DNA of 64,000 nucleotides from Bromus sterilis (GCA_950022295.1 OX465596.1:434001-498000), one strand, 5' to 3'; counted from the stretch's first letter, positions 1 through 12,887 are shown. The notes: generated from the sequence alone by a model not told the origin. Program-made: numbers and translations.

Positions 1-280
1 GTTTCTGGCCTGTTTCATGGGCTATTAATCAAAGTTACATGGGCTATTAATCACCGTTTTGAGTCCCCGGAGTAATTTCCACCATTGACGAATCCTAGGG
101 TGCATTTACGTGCCGGTCATCAACACTCGCAGTTTTGGCCGTTTCTGGCCTGTTTCATGAGCTATTAATCACAGTAAGATGGGCTATTAATCACCGTTTT
201 GAGTCCCCGGAGTGATTTCCACCATTGTCGAACCCCAGGTTGCGTTTACGTGCCGGTCATCAACACTCGCAGTTGTGGCC

Positions 281-420
281 GATTCTGGCCTGTTTCATGG
301 GCTATTAATCACAGTTACATGGGCTATTAATCACCGTTTTGGGTCCCCGTAGTGATTTCCTCCATTGACGAACCCTAGGGTGCATTTACGTGCCGATCAT
401 CAACACTCGCAGTTTTGGCC
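281..420 (+). repeat. Representative 140-bp monomer
   Basis: This is a typical long monomer. In order it holds gattctggcc, a first gggctattaatcac, the 8-bp linker agttacat, a second gggctattaatcac, cgttttg, a tcccc box, gtgatttcc, ttgacgaac, a tttacgtg segment, catcaacactcgc and a terminal ggcc. Compared with the 118-bp monomer it has 22 extra bases, accounted for exactly by the duplicated gggctattaatcac plus linker. The start coordinate is a convention, since a tandem repeat has no natural origin. Confidence 0.95.
299..334 (+). repeat. 22-bp direct duplication inside the long monomer
   Basis: Two copies of gggctattaatcac lie at 299-312 and 321-334, separated by agttacat, so the period is 22 bp. 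This element is the entire difference between 140-bp and 118-bp monomers. The linker varies between monomers (cagttacat, ctgttacat, aagttacat, cagtaagat, ctgttaaat), which makes it a useful subtype marker. Loss or gain of one copy by slippage or recombination between the 14-mers would convert one monomer length to the other. Confidence 0.95.
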
Positions 421-840
421 GATTCTGGCCTGTTTCAAGGGCTATTAATCACTGTTAAATGGGCTATTAATCACCGTTTTGGGTCCCCGTAGTGATTTCC
501 ACCATTGACGAACCCTAGGGTGCATTTATGTGCCGGTCATCAACACTCGCAGTTTTGGCCGATTCTGGCCTGTTTCATGGGCTATTAATCACTGTTACAT
601 GGGCTATTAATCACCGTTTTGAGTCCCCGGAGTGATTTCCACCATTGTCGAACCCCAGGTTGCGTTTACGTGCCGGTCATCAACACTCGCAGTTTTGGCC
701 GATTCTGGCCTGTTTCATGGGCTATTAATCACTGTTACATGGGCTATTAATCTCCGTTTTGAGTCCCCGGAGTGATTTCCACCATTGACGAACCCCAGGT
801 TGTATTTACGTGTCGGTCATCAACACTCGCGGTTTTGGCC

Positions 841-958
841 GTTTCTGGCCGTATTCATGAGCTATTAATCACCGTTTTGAGTCCCCGGAGTGATTTCCAC
901 CATTGACGAACCCCAGGTTGTATTTACGTGTCGGTCATCAACACTCGCAGTTTTGGCC
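841..958 (+). repeat. Representative 118-bp short monomer, gtattca subtype
   Basis: This monomer has gtttctggccgtattcatgag followed by a single ctattaatcaccg, so the 22-bp duplication is absent. The gtattca change (ordinary monomers have tgtttca) is found only in this subtype and in the chimera at 25676. The subtype recurs across domain 1a at multimonomer spacings of 677, 678, 958, 1097, 1098, 1237, 1376, 1517, 1774, 1796, 1936 and 2893 bp. Confidence 0.93.
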
Positions 959-1518
959 GATTCTGGCCTGTTTCAAGGGCTATTAATCACAGTTACATGG
1001 GCTATTAATCACCGTTTTGGGTCCCCGTAGTGATTTCCTCCATTGACGAACCCTAGGGTGCATTTACGTGCCGGTCATCAACACTCGCAGTTTTGGCCGT
1101 TTCTGGCTTGTTTCATGGGCTATTAATCACAGTTACATGGGCTATTAATCACCGTTTTGAGTCCCCGGAGTGATTTCCACCATTGACGAACCCCAGGTTG
1201 TATTTACGTGTCGGTCATCAACACTCGCAGTTTTGGCCGTTTCTGGCCTGTTTCATGGGCTATTAATCAAAGTTACATGGGCTATTAATCACCGTTTTGA
1301 GTCCCCGGAGTGATTTCCACCATTGTCGAACCCCAGGTTGCGTTTACGTGCCGGTCATCAACACTCGCAGTTTTGGCCGATTCTGGCCTGTTTCATGGGC
1401 TATTAATCACTGTTACATGGGCTATTAATCTCCATTTTGAGTCCCCGGAGTGATTTCCACCATTGACGAACCCCAGGTTGTATTTACGTGTCGGTCATCA
1501 ACACTCGCGGTTTTGGCC
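841..1518 (+). repeat. Five-monomer repeat, 678 bp, copy 1
   Basis: This repeat is one gtattca 118-bp monomer plus four 140-bp monomers. The next copy is at 1519-2196. The first three monomers correspond in subtype between the copies. The fourth differs: it has the aaagtt linker and gtcgaacc here, against caaggg and ctgtt in copy 2. The fifth carries ctccattttgag here against ctccgttttgag. Confidence 0.85.
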
Positions 1519-2196
1519 GTTTCTGGCCGTATTCATGAGCTATTAATCACCGTTTTGAGTCCCCGGAGTGATTTCCACCATTGACGAACCCCAGGTTGTA
1601 TTTACGTGTCGGTCATCAACACTCGCAGTTTTGGCCGATTCTGGCCTGTTTCAAGGGCTATTAATCACAGTTACATGGGCTATTAATCACCGTTTTGGGT
1701 CCCCGTAGTGATTTCCTCCATTGACGAACCCTAGGGTGCATTTACGTGCCGGTCATCAACACTCGCAGTTTTGGCCGTTTCTGGCTTGTTTCATGGGCTA
1801 TTAATCACAGTTACATGGGCTATTAATCACCGTTTTGAGTCCCCGGAGTGATTTCCACCATTGACGAACCCCAGGTTGTATTTACGTGTCGGTCATCAAC
1901 ACTCGCAGTTTTGGCCGATTCTGGCCTGTTTCAAGGGCTATTAATCACTGTTACATGGGCTATTAATCACCGTTTTGGGTCCCCGTAGTGATTTCCACCA
2001 TTGACGAACCCTAGGGTGCATTTATGTGCCGGTCATCAACACTCGCAGTTTTGGCCGATTCTGGCCTGTTTCATGGGCTATTAATCACTGTTACATGGGC
2101 TATTAATCTCCGTTTTGAGTCCCCGGAGTGATTTCCACCATTGACGAACCCCAGGTTGTATTTACGTGTCGGTCATCAACACTCGCGGTTTTGGCC
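1519..2196 (+). repeat. Five-monomer repeat, 678 bp, copy 2
   Basis: This copy directly follows copy 1 with the same length and the same leading gtattca monomer. Its fourth monomer has been exchanged for a gggtccccgtag/tatgtgcc type, so the pair is related by duplication plus later conversion or unequal exchange. Confidence 0.85.
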
Positions 2197-2734
2197 GTTT
2201 CTGGCCGTATTCATGAGCTATTAATCACCGTTTTGAGTCCCCGGAGTGATTTCCACCATTGACGAACCCCAGGTTGTATTTACGTGTCGGTCATCAACAC
2301 TCGCAGTTTTGGCCGTTTCTGGCCTGTTTCATGGGCTATTAATCACAGTTACATGGGCTATTAATCACCGTTTTGGGTCCCCGTAGTGATTTCCACCATT
2401 GACGAACCCTAGGGTGCATTTATGTGCCGGTCATCAACACTCGCAGTTTTGGCCGATTCTGGCCTGTTTCATGGGCTATTAATCACTGTTACATGGGCTA
2501 TTAATCACCGTTTTGAGTCCCCGGAGTGATTTCCACCATTGACGAACCCCAGGTTGTATTTACGTGTCGGTCATCAACACTCGCAGTTTTGGCCGTTTCT
2601 GGCCTGTTTCATGGGCTATTAATCAAAGTTACATGGGCTATTAATCACCGTTTTGAGTCCCCGGAGTGATTTCCACCATTGACGAACCCCAGGTTGTATT
2701 TACGTGTCAGTCATCAACACTCGCAGTTTTGGCC

Positions 2735-3411
2735 GATTCCGGCCTGTTTCAAGGGCTATTAATCACTGTTACATGGGCTATTAATCACCGTTTTGGGTCC
2801 CCGTAGTGATTTCCACCATTGACGAACCCTAGGGTGCATTTATGTGCCGGTCATCAACACTCGCAGTTTTGGCCAATTCTGGCCTGTTTCATGGGCTATT
2901 AATCACTGTTACATGGGCTATTAATCACCGTTTTGAGTCCCCGGAGTGATTTCCACCATTGACGAACCCCAGGTTGTCTTTACGTGTCGGTCATCAACAC
3001 TCGCAGTTTTGGCCGTTTCTGGCCTGTTTCATGGGCTATTAATCACAGTTACATGGGCTATTAATCACCGTTTTGAGTCCTCGGAGTGATTTCCACCATT
3101 GCGAACCCCAGGTTGCGTTTACGTGCCGGTCATCAACACTCGCAGTTTTGGCCGTTTCTGGCTTGTTTCATGGGCTATTAATCACTGTTACATGGGCTAT
3201 TAATCTCCGTTTTGAGTCCCCGGAGTGATTTCCACCATTGACGAACCCCAGGTTGTATTTACGTGTCGGTCATCAACACTCGCGGTTTTGGCCGTTTCTG
3301 GCCGTATTCATGAGCTATTAATCACCGTTTTGAGTCCCCGGAGTGATTTCCACCATTGACGAACCCCAGGTTGTATTTACGTGTCGGTCATCAACACTCG
3401 CAGTTTTGGCC
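2735..3411 (+). repeat. 677-bp pentamer, doublet A copy 1
   Basis: Monomer lengths in order are 140, 140, 139, 140 and 118. The second monomer starts aattctggcc, the 139-bp one has ttgcgaacc, and the last is the gtattca type. The block repeats immediately at 3412-4088. This copy has gattccggcc at its first monomer, where the other copies have gattctggcc. Confidence 0.9.
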
Positions 3412-4088
3412 GATTCTGGCCTGTTTCAAGGGCTATTAATCACTGTTACATGGGCTATTAATCACCGTTTTGGGTCCCCGTAGTGATTTCCACCATTGAC
3501 GAACCCTAGGGTGCATTTATGTGCCGGTCATCAACACTCGCAGTTTTGGCCAATTCTGGCCTGTTTCATGGGCTATTAATCACTGTTACATGGGCTATTA
3601 ATCACCGTTTTGAGTCCCCGGAGTGATTTCCACCATTGACGAACCCCAGGTTGTCTTTACGTGTCGGTCATCAACACTCGCAGTTTTGGCCGTTTCTGGC
3701 CTGTTTCATGGGCTATTAATCACAGTTACATGGGCTATTAATCACCGTTTTGAGTCCTCGGAGTGATTTCCACCATTGCGAACCCCAGGTTGCGTTTACG
3801 TGCCGGTCATCAACACTCGCAGTTTTGGCCGTTTCTGGCTTGTTTCATGGGCTATTAATCACTGTTACATGGGCTATTAATCTCCGTTTTGAGTCCCCGG
3901 AGTGATTTCCACCATTGACGAACCCCAGGTTGTATTTACGTGTCGGTCATCAACACTCGCGGTTTTGGCCGTTTCTGGCCGTATTCATGAGCTATTAATC
4001 ACCGTTTTGAGTCCCCGGAGTGATTTCCACCATTGACGAACCCCAGGTTGTATTTACGTGTCGGTCATCAACACTCGCGGTTTTGGCC
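3412..4088 (+). repeat. 677-bp pentamer, doublet A copy 2
   Basis: Same monomer lengths and markers as 2735-3411 at an exact 677-bp offset. The terminal monomer here ends in cgcgg rather than cgcag before ggttttggcc, and that variant is kept in the second copy of each later doublet. Confidence 0.9.
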
Positions 4089-5606
4089 GTTTCTGGCCTG
4101 TTTCATGGGCTATTAATCAAAGTTACATGGGCTATTAATCACCGTTTTGAGTCCCCGGAGTAATTTCCACCATTGACGAATCCTAGGGTGCATTTACGTG
4201 CCGGTCATCAACACTCGCAGTTTTGGCCGTTTCTGGCCTGTTTCATGAGCTATTAATCACAGTAAGATGGGCTATTAATCACCGTTTTGAGTCCCCGGAG
4301 TGATTTCCACCATTGTCGAACCCCAGGTTGCGTTTACGTGCCGGTCATCAACACTCGCAGTTGTGGCCGATTCTGGCCTGTTTCATGGGCTATTAATCAC
4401 AGTTACATGGGCTATTAATCACCGTTTTGGGTCCCCGTAGTGATTTCCTCCATTGACGAACCCTAGGGTGCATTTACGTGCCGATCATCAACACTCGCAG
4501 TTTTGGCCGATTCTGGCCTGTTTCAAGGGCTATTAATCACTGTTAAATGGGCTATTAATCACCGTTTTGGGTCCCCGTAGTGATTTCCACCATTGACGAA
4601 CCCTAGGGTGCATTTATGTGCCGGTCATCAACACTCGCAGTTTTGGCCGATTCTGGCCTGTTTCATGGGCTATTAATCACTGTTACATGGGCTATTAATC
4701 ACCGTTTTGAGTCCCCGGAGTGATTTCCACCATTGTCGAACCCCAGGTTGCGTTTACGTGCCGGTCATCAACACTCGCAGTTTTGGCCGATTCTGGCCTG
4801 TTTCATGGGCTATTAATCACTGTTACATGGGCTATTAATCTCCGTTTTGAGTCCCCGGAGTGATTTCCACCATTGACGAACCCCAGGTTGTATTTACGTG
4901 TCGGTCATCAACACTCGCGGTTTTGGCCGTTTCTGGCCGTATTCATGAGCTATTAATCACCGTTTTGAGTCCCCGGAGTGATTTCCACCATTGACGAACC
5001 CCAGGTTGTATTTACGTGTCGGTCATCAACACTCGCAGTTTTGGCCGATTCTGGCCTGTTTCAAGGGCTATTAATCACAGTTACATGGGCTATTAATCAC
5101 CGTTTTGGGTCCCCGTAGTGATTTCCTCCATTGACGAACCCTAGGGTGCATTTACGTGCCGGTCATCAACACTCGCAGTTTTGGCCGATTCTGGCCTGTT
5201 TCAAGGGCTATTAATCACTGTTACATGGGCTATTAATCACCGTTTTGGGTCCCCGTAGTGATTTCCACCATTGACGAACCCTAGGGTGCATTTATGTGCC
5301 GGTCATCAACACTCGCAGTTTTGGCCGATTCTGGCCTGTTTCATGGGCTATTAATCACTGTTACATGGGCTATTAATCACCGTTTTGAGTCCCCGGAGTG
5401 ATTTCCACCATTGACGAACCCCAGGTTGTATTTACGTGTCGGTCATCAACACTCGCAGTTTTGGCCGTTTCTGGCCTGTTTCATGGGCTATTAATCAAAG
5501 TTACATGGGCTATTAATCACCGTTTTGAGTCCCCGGAGTGATTTCCACCATTGACGAACCCCAGGTTGTATTTACGTGTCGGTCATCAACACTCGCAGTT
5601 TTGGCC

Positions 5607-6283
5607 GATTCTGGCCTGTTTCAAGGGCTATTAATCACTGTTACATGGGCTATTAATCACCGTTTTGGGTCCCCGTAGTGATTTCCACCATTGACGAACC
5701 CTAGGGTGCATTTATGTGCCGGTCATCAACACTCGCAGTTTTGGCCAATTCTGGCCTGTTTCATGGGCTATTAATCACTGTTACATGGGCTATTAATCAC
5801 CGTTTTGAGTCCCCGGAGTGATTTCCACCATTGACGAACCCCAGGTTGTCTTTACGTGTCGGTCATCAACACTCGCAGTTTTGGCCGTTTCTGGCCTGTT
5901 TCATGGGCTATTAATCACAGTTACATGGGCTATTAATCACCGTTTTGAGTCCTCGGAGTGATTTCCACCATTGCGAACCCCAGGTTGCGTTTACGTGCCG
6001 GTCATCAACACTCGCAGTTTTGGCCGTTTCTGGCTTGTTTCATGGGCTATTAATCACTGTTACATGGGCTATTAATCTCCGTTTTGAGTCCCCGGAGTGA
6101 TTTCCACCATTGACGAACCCCAGGTTGTATTTACGTGTCGGTCATCAACACTCGCGGTTTTGGCCGTTTCTGGCCGTATTCATGAGCTATTAATCACCGT
6201 TTTGAGTCCCCGGAGTGATTTCCACCATTGACGAACCCCAGGTTGTATTTACGTGTCGGTCATCAACACTCGCAGTTTTGGCC
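5607..6283 (+). repeat. 677-bp pentamer, doublet B copy 1
   Basis: Offset of exactly 2872 bp from 2735, with the same five monomers: 140, 140, 139, 140 and 118 bp. Confidence 0.9.
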
Positions 6284-6960
6284 GATTCTGGCCTGTTTCA
6301 AGGGCTATTAATCACTGTTACATGGGCTATTAATCACCGTTTTGGGTCCCCGTAGTGATTTCCACCATTGACGAACCCTAGGGTGCATTTATGTGCCGGT
6401 CATCAACACTCGCAGTTTTGGCCAATTCTGGCCTGTTTCATGGGCTATTAATCACTGTTACATGGGCTATTAATCACCGTTTTGAGTCACCGGAGTGATT
6501 TCCACCATTGACGAACCCCAGGTTGTCTTTACGTGTCGGTCATCAACACTCGCAGTTTTGGCCGTTTCTGGCCTGTTTCATGGGCTATTAATCACAGTTA
6601 CATGGGCTATTAATCACCGTTTTGAGTCCTCGGAGTGATTTCCACCATTGCGAACCCCAGGTTGCGTTTACGTGCCGGTCATCAACACTCGCAGTTTTGG
6701 CCGTTTCTGGCTTGTTTCATGGGCTATTAATCACTGTTACATGGGCTATTAATCTCCGTTTTGAGTCCCCGGAGTGATTTCCACCATTGACGAACCCCAG
6801 GTTGTATTTACGTGTCGGTCATCAACACTCGCGGTTTTGGCCGTTTCTGGCCGTATTCATGAGCTATTAATCACCGTTTTGAGTCCCCGGAGTGATTTCC
6901 ACCATTGACGAACCCCAGGTTGTATTTACGTGTCGGTCATCAACACTCGCGGTTTTGGCC
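6284..6960 (+). repeat. 677-bp pentamer, doublet B copy 2
   Basis: Tandem partner of 5607-6283. It carries a private change, gagtcaccgg, near 6487 where the other copies have gagtccccgg. Confidence 0.9.
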
Positions 6961-8219
6961 GTTTCTGGCCTGTTTCATGGGCTATTAATCAAAGTTACAT
7001 GGGCTATTAATCACCGTTTTGAGTCCCCGGAGTAATTTCCACCATTGACGAATCCTAGGGTGCATTTACGTGCCGGTCATCAACACTCGCAGTTTTGGCC
7101 GTTTCTGGCCTGTTTCATGAGCTATTAATCACAGTAAGATGGGCTATTAATCACCGTTTTGAGTCCCCGGAGTGATTTACACCATTGTCGAACCCCAGGT
7201 TCGTTTACGTGCCGGTCATCAACACTCGCAGTTGTGGCCGATTCTGGCCTGTTTCATGGGCTATTAATCACAGTTACATGGGCTATTAATCACCGTTTTG
7301 GGTCCCCGTAGTGATTTCCTCCATTGACGAACCCTAGGGTGCATTTACGTGCCGATCATCAACACTCGCAGTTTTGGCCGTTTCTGGCCTGTTTCATGGG
7401 CTATTAATCAAAGTTACATGGGCTATTAATCACCGTTTTGAGTCCCCGGAGTGATTTCCACCATTGTCGAACCCCAGGTTGTATTTACGTGTCGGTCATC
7501 AACACTCGCAGTTTTGGCCGATTCTGGCCTGTTTCAAGGGCTATTAATCACTGTTACATGGGCTATTAATCACCGTTTTGGGTCCCCGTAGTGATTTCCA
7601 CCATTGACGAACCCTAGGGTGCATTTATGTGCCGGTCATCAACACTCGCAGTTTTGGCCGATTCTGGCGTGTTTCATGGGCTATTAATCACTGTTACATG
7701 GGCTATTAATCACCGTTTTGAGTCCCCGGAGTGATTTCCACCATTGACGAACCCCAGGTTGTATTTACGTGTCGGTCATCAACACTCGCAGTTTTGGCCG
7801 TTTCTGGCCTGTTTCATGGGCTATTAATCACAGTTACATGGGCTATTAATCACCGTTTTGGGTCCCCGTAGTGATTTCCTCCATTGACGAACCCTAGGGT
7901 GCATTTACGTGCCGGTCATCAACACTCGCAGTTTTGGCCGATTCTGGCCTGTTTCAAGGGCTATTAATCACTGTTACATGGGCTATTAATCACCGTTTTG
8001 AGTCCCCGGAGTGATTTCCACCATTGACGAACCCCAGGTTGTATTTACGTGTCGGTCATCAACACTCGCAGTTTTGGCCGATTCTGGCCTGTTTCAAGGG
8101 CTATTAATCACAGTTACATGGGCTATTAATCACCGTTTTGGGTCCCCGTAGTGATTTCCTCCATTGACGAACCCTAGGGTGCATTTACGTGCCGGTCATC
8201 AACACTCGCAGTTTTGGCC

Positions 8220-8896
8220 GATTCTGGCCTGTTTCAAGGGCTATTAATCACTGTTACATGGGCTATTAATCACCGTTTTGGGTCCCCGTAGTGATTTCCA
8301 CCATTGACGAACCCTAGGGTGCATTTATGTGCCGGTCATCAACACTCGCAGTTTTGGCCAATTCTGGCCTGTTTCATGGGCTATTAATCACTGTTACATG
8401 GGCTATTAATCACCGTTTTGAGTCCCCGGAGTGATTTCCACCATTGACGAACCCCAGGTTGTCTTTACGTGTCGGTCATCAACACTCGCAGTTTTGGCCG
8501 TTTCTGGCCTGTTTCATGGGCTATTAATCACAGTTACATGGGCTATTAATCACCGTTTTGAGTCCTCGGAGTGATTTCCACCATTGCGAACCCCAGGTTG
8601 CGTTTACGTGCCGGTCATCAACACTCGCAGTTTTGGCCGTTTCTGGCTTGTTTCATGGGCTATTAATCACTGTTACATGGGCTATTAATCTCCGTTTTGA
8701 GTCCCCGGAGTGATTTCCACCATTGACGAACCCCAGGTTGTATTTACGTGTCGGTCATCAACACTCGCGGTTTTGGCCGTTTCTGGCCGTATTCATGAGC
8801 TATTAATCACCGTTTTGAGTCCCCGGAGTGATTTCCACCATTGACGAACCCCAGGTTGTATTTACGTGTCGGTCATCAACACTCGCAGTTTTGGCC
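8220..8896 (+). repeat. 677-bp pentamer, doublet C copy 1
   Basis: Exact 2613-bp offset from 5607, with the same five monomers and no length change. Confidence 0.9.
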
Positions 8897-9573
8897 GATT
8901 CTGGCCTGTTTCAAGGGCTATTAATCACTGTTACATGGGCTATTAATCACCGTTTTGGGTCCCCGTAGTGATTTCCACCATTGACGAACCCTAGGGTGCA
9001 TTTATGTGCCGGTCATCAACACTCGCAGTTTTGGCCAATTCTGGCCTGTTTCATGGGCTATTAATCACTGTTACTTGGGCTATTAATCACCGTTTTGAGT
9101 CCCCGGAGTGATTTCCACCATTGACGAACCCCAGGTTGTCTTTACGTGTCGGTCATCAACACTCGCAGTTTTGGCCGTTTCTGGCCTGTTTCATGGGCTA
9201 TTAATCACAGTTACATGGGCTATTAATCACCGTTTTGAGTCCTCGGAGTGATTTCCACCATTGCGAACCCCAGGTTGCGTTTACGTGCCGGTCATCAACA
9301 CTCGCAGTTTTGGCCGTTTCTGGCTTGTTTCATGGGCTATTAATCACTGTTACATGGGCTATTAATCTCCGTTTTGAGTCCCCGGAGTGATTTCCACCAT
9401 TGACGAACCCCAGGTTGTATTTACGTGTCGGTCATCAACACTCGCGGTTTTGGCCGTTTCTGGCCGTATTCATGAGCTATTAATCACCGTTTTGAGTCCC
9501 CGGAGTGATTTCCACCATTGACGAACCCCAGGTTGTATTTACGTGTCGGTCATCAACACTCGCGGTTTTGGCC
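8897..9573 (+). repeat. 677-bp pentamer, doublet C copy 2
   Basis: Tandem partner of 8220-8896. It has a private gttacttggg near 9071 where the other copies have gttacatggg. Confidence 0.9.
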
Positions 9574-11090
9574 GTTTCTGGCCTGTTTCATGGGCTATTA
9601 ATCAAAGTTACATGGGCTATTAATCACCGTTTTGAGTCCCCGGAGTAATTTCCACCATTGACGAATCCTAGGGTGCATTTACGTGCCGGTCATCAACACT
9701 CGCAGTTTTGGCCGTTTCTGGCCTGTTTCATGAGCTATTAATCACAGTAAGATGGGCTATTAATCACCGTTTTGAGTCCCCGGAGTGATTTACACCATTG
9801 TCGAACCCCAGGTTCGTTTACGTGCCGGTCATCAACACTCGCAGTTGTGGCCGATTCTAGCCTGTTTCATGGGCTATTAATCATAGTTACATGGGCTATT
9901 AATCACCGTTTTGGGTCCCCGTAGTGATTTCCTCCATTGACGAACCCTAGGGTGCATTTACGTGCCGATCATCAACACTCGCAGTTTTGGCCGATTCTGG
10001 CCTGTTTCAAGGGCTATTAATCACTGTTACATGGGCTATTAATCACCGTTTTGGGTCCCCGTAGTGATTTCCACCATTGACGAACCCTAGGGTGCATTTA
10101 TGTGCCGGTCATCAACACTCGCAGTTTTGGCCGATTCTGGCCTGTTTCATGGGCTATTAATCACTGTTACATGGGCTATTAATCACCGTTTTGAGTCCCC
10201 GGAGTGATTTCCACCATTGACGAACCCCAGGTTGTATTTACGTGTCGGTCATCAACACTCGCAGTTTTGGCCGTTTCTGGCCTGTTTCATGGGCTATTAA
10301 TCAAAGTTACATGGGCTATTAATCACCGTTTTGAGTCCCCGGAGTGATTTCCACCATTGTCGAACCCCAGGTTGCGTTTATGTGCCGGTCATCAACACTC
10401 GAAGTTTTGGCCGATTCTGGCCTGTTTCATGGGCTATTAATCACTGTTACATGGGCTATTAATCACCGTTTTGAGTCCCCGGAGTGATTTCCACCATTGA
10501 CGAACCCCAGGTTGTATTTACGTGTCGGTCATCAACACTCGCAGTTTTGGCCGTTTCTGGCCTGTTTCATGGGCTATTAATCAAAGTTACATGGGCTATT
10601 AATCACCGTTTTGAGTCCCCGGAGTGATTTCCACCATTGTCGAACCCCAGGTTGCGTTTACGTGCCGGTCATCAACACTCGCAGTTTTGGCCGTTTCTGG
10701 CCTGTTTCATGGGCTATTAATCACAGTTACATGGGCTATTAATCACCGTTTTGAGTCCCCGGAGTGATTTCCACCATTGTCGAACCCCAGGTTGCGTTTA
10801 CGTGCCGGTCATCAACACTCGCAGTTTTGGCCGATTCTGGCCTGTTTCATGGGCTATTAATCACTGTTACATGGGCTATTAATCTCCGTTTTGACTCCCC
10901 GGAGTGATTTCCACCATTGACGAACCCCAGGTTGTATTTACGTGTCGGTCATCAACACTCGCGGTTTTGGCCGTTTCTGGCCGTATTCATGAGCTATTAA
11001 TCACCGTTTTGAGTCCCCGGAGTGATTTCCACCATTGACGAACCCCAGGTTGTATTTACGTGTCGGTCATCAACACTCGCAGTTTTGGCC

Positions 11091-12607
11091 GTTTCTGGCC
11101 TGTTTCATGAGCTATTAATCACAGTAAGATGGGCTATTAATCACCGTTTTGAGTCCCCGGAGTGATTTCCACCATTGTCGAACCCCAGGTTGCGTTTACG
11201 TGCCGGTCATCAACACTCGCAGTTGTGGCCGATTCTGGCCTGTTTCATGGGCTATTAATCACAGTTACATGGGCTATTAATCACCGTTTTGGGTCCCCGT
11301 AGTGATTTCCTCCATTGACGAACCCTAGGGTGCATTTACGTGCCGATCATCAACACTCGCAGTTTTGGCCGATTCTGGCCTGTTTCAAGGGCTATTAATC
11401 ACTGTTACATGGGCTATTAATCACCGTTTTGGGTCCCCGTAGTGATTTCCACCATTGACGAACCCTAGGGTGCATTTATGTGCCGGTCATCAACACTCGC
11501 AGTTTTGGCCGATTCTGGCCTGTTTCATGGGCTATTAATCACTGTTACATGGGCTATTAATCACCGTTTTGAGTCCCCGGAGTGATTTCCACCATTGACG
11601 AACCCCAGGTTGTATTTACGTGTCGGTCATCAACACTCGCAGTTTTGGCCGTTTCTGGCCTGTTTCATGGGCTATTAATCAAAGTTACATGGGCTATTAA
11701 TCACCGTTTTGAGTCCCCGGAGTGATTTCCACCATTGTCGAACCCCAGGTTGCGTTTACGTGCCGGTCATCAACACTCGCAGTTTTGGCCGTTTCTGGCC
11801 TGTTTCATGGGCTATTAATCACAGTTACATGGGCTATTAATCACCGTTTTGAGTCCCCGGAGTGATTTCCACCATTGTCGAACCCCAGGTTGCGTTTACG
11901 TGCCGGTCATCAACACTCGCAGTTTTGGCCGATTCTGGCCTGTTTCATGGGCTATTAATCACTGTTACATGGGCTATTAATCTCCGTTTTGAGTCCCCGG
12001 AGTGATTTCCACCATTGACGAACCCCAGGTTGTATTTACGTGTCGGTCATCAACACTCGCGGTTTTGGCCGTTTCTGGCCGTATTCATGAGCTATTAATC
12101 ACCGTTTTGAGTCCCCGGAGTGATTTCCACCATTGACGAACCCCAGGTTGTATTTACGTGTCGGTCATCAACACTCGCAGTTTTGGCCGATTCTGGCCTG
12201 TTTCAAGGGCTATTAATCACAGTTACATGGGCTATTAATCACCGTTTTGGGTCCCCGTAGTGATTTCCTCCATTGACGAACCCTAGGGTGCATTTACGTG
12301 CCGGTCATCAACACTCGCAGTTTTGGCCGATTCTGGCCTGTTTCAAGGGCTATTAATCACTGTTACATGGGCAATTAATCACCGTTTTGGGTCCGCGTAG
12401 TGATTTCCACCATTGACGAACCCTAGGGTGCATTTACGTGCCGGTCATCAACACTCGCAGTTTTGGCCGATTCTGGCTGTTTCATGGGCTTTTAATCACT
12501 GTTACATGGGCTATTAATCACCGTTTTGGGTCCCCGTAGTGATTTCCACCATTGACGAATCCTAGGGTGCATTTACGTGCCGGTCATCAACACTCGCAGT
12601 TTTGGCC
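11091..12607 (+). repeat. 1.5-kb block, copy 1
   Basis: It starts with the cagtaagat-linker monomer and runs through the gtattca short monomer (12071), the gcaattaatc monomer (12329) and the gcttttaatc monomer (12469). It matches 12888-14404 at an offset of 1796-1797. It contains a 1-bp deletion (ggctgtttc) near 12476 and gggtccgcgtag near 12391, neither of which is in copy 2. Confidence 0.85.
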
Positions 12608-12887
12608 GATTCTGGCCTGTTTCATGGGCTTTTAATCACTGTTACATGGGCTATTAATCACCGTTTTGAGTCCCCGGAGTGATTTCCACCATTGACGAAT
12701 CCTAGGGTGCATTTATGTGTCGGTCATCAACACTCGCGGTTTTGGCCGTTTCTGGCCTGTTTCATGGGCTATTAATCAAAGTTACATGGGCTATTAATCA
12801 CCGTTTTGAGTCCCCGGAGTAATTTCCACCATTGACGAATCCTAGGGTGCATTTATGTGCCGGTCATCAACACTCGCAGTTTTGGCC

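Larger units (their letters stand above)
1..1098 (+). repeat. Eight-monomer segment repeated at 4089-5186
   Basis: The order of monomer subtypes here matches 4089-5186, offset by 4088 bp. Shared rare markers are gtaatttcc, the cagtaagat linker, gttgtggcc, ccgatcatc and the ctgttaaat linker. The match stops at 1099, where gtttctggcttg is opposed by gattctggcc and a caaggg monomer at 5187. The first three monomers (1-420) also match the ends of the 1.8-kb blocks that follow. Confidence 0.88.
2735..4508 (+). repeat. 1.8-kb block, copy 1
   Basis: The 677-bp doublet is followed by three 140-bp monomers with gtaatttcc, the cagtaagat linker, and gttgtggcc leading into ccgatcatc. The same 13-monomer order recurs at 5607 and 8220, giving spacings of 2872 and 2613 bp. 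Confidence 0.88.
5607..7379 (+). repeat. 1.8-kb block, copy 2
   Basis: This block matches 2735-4508 but is one base shorter, because ggttgcgttt has become ggttcgttt near 7200. The same deletion and the neighbouring gatttacacc change are also in the third copy near 9790-9815. The second and third copies therefore share a more recent ancestor with each other than with the first. Confidence 0.88.
8220..9992 (+). repeat. 1.8-kb block, copy 3
   Basis: Length 1773 bp, identical to copy 2, including the shared 1-bp deletion in ggttcgttt. Private changes such as gattctagcc near 9853 and the catagttac linker near 9882 mark it. The match to copy 2 ends at 9993, where gattctggcc and a caaggg monomer are opposed by gtttctggcc and a catggg monomer at 7380. 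Confidence 0.88.
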
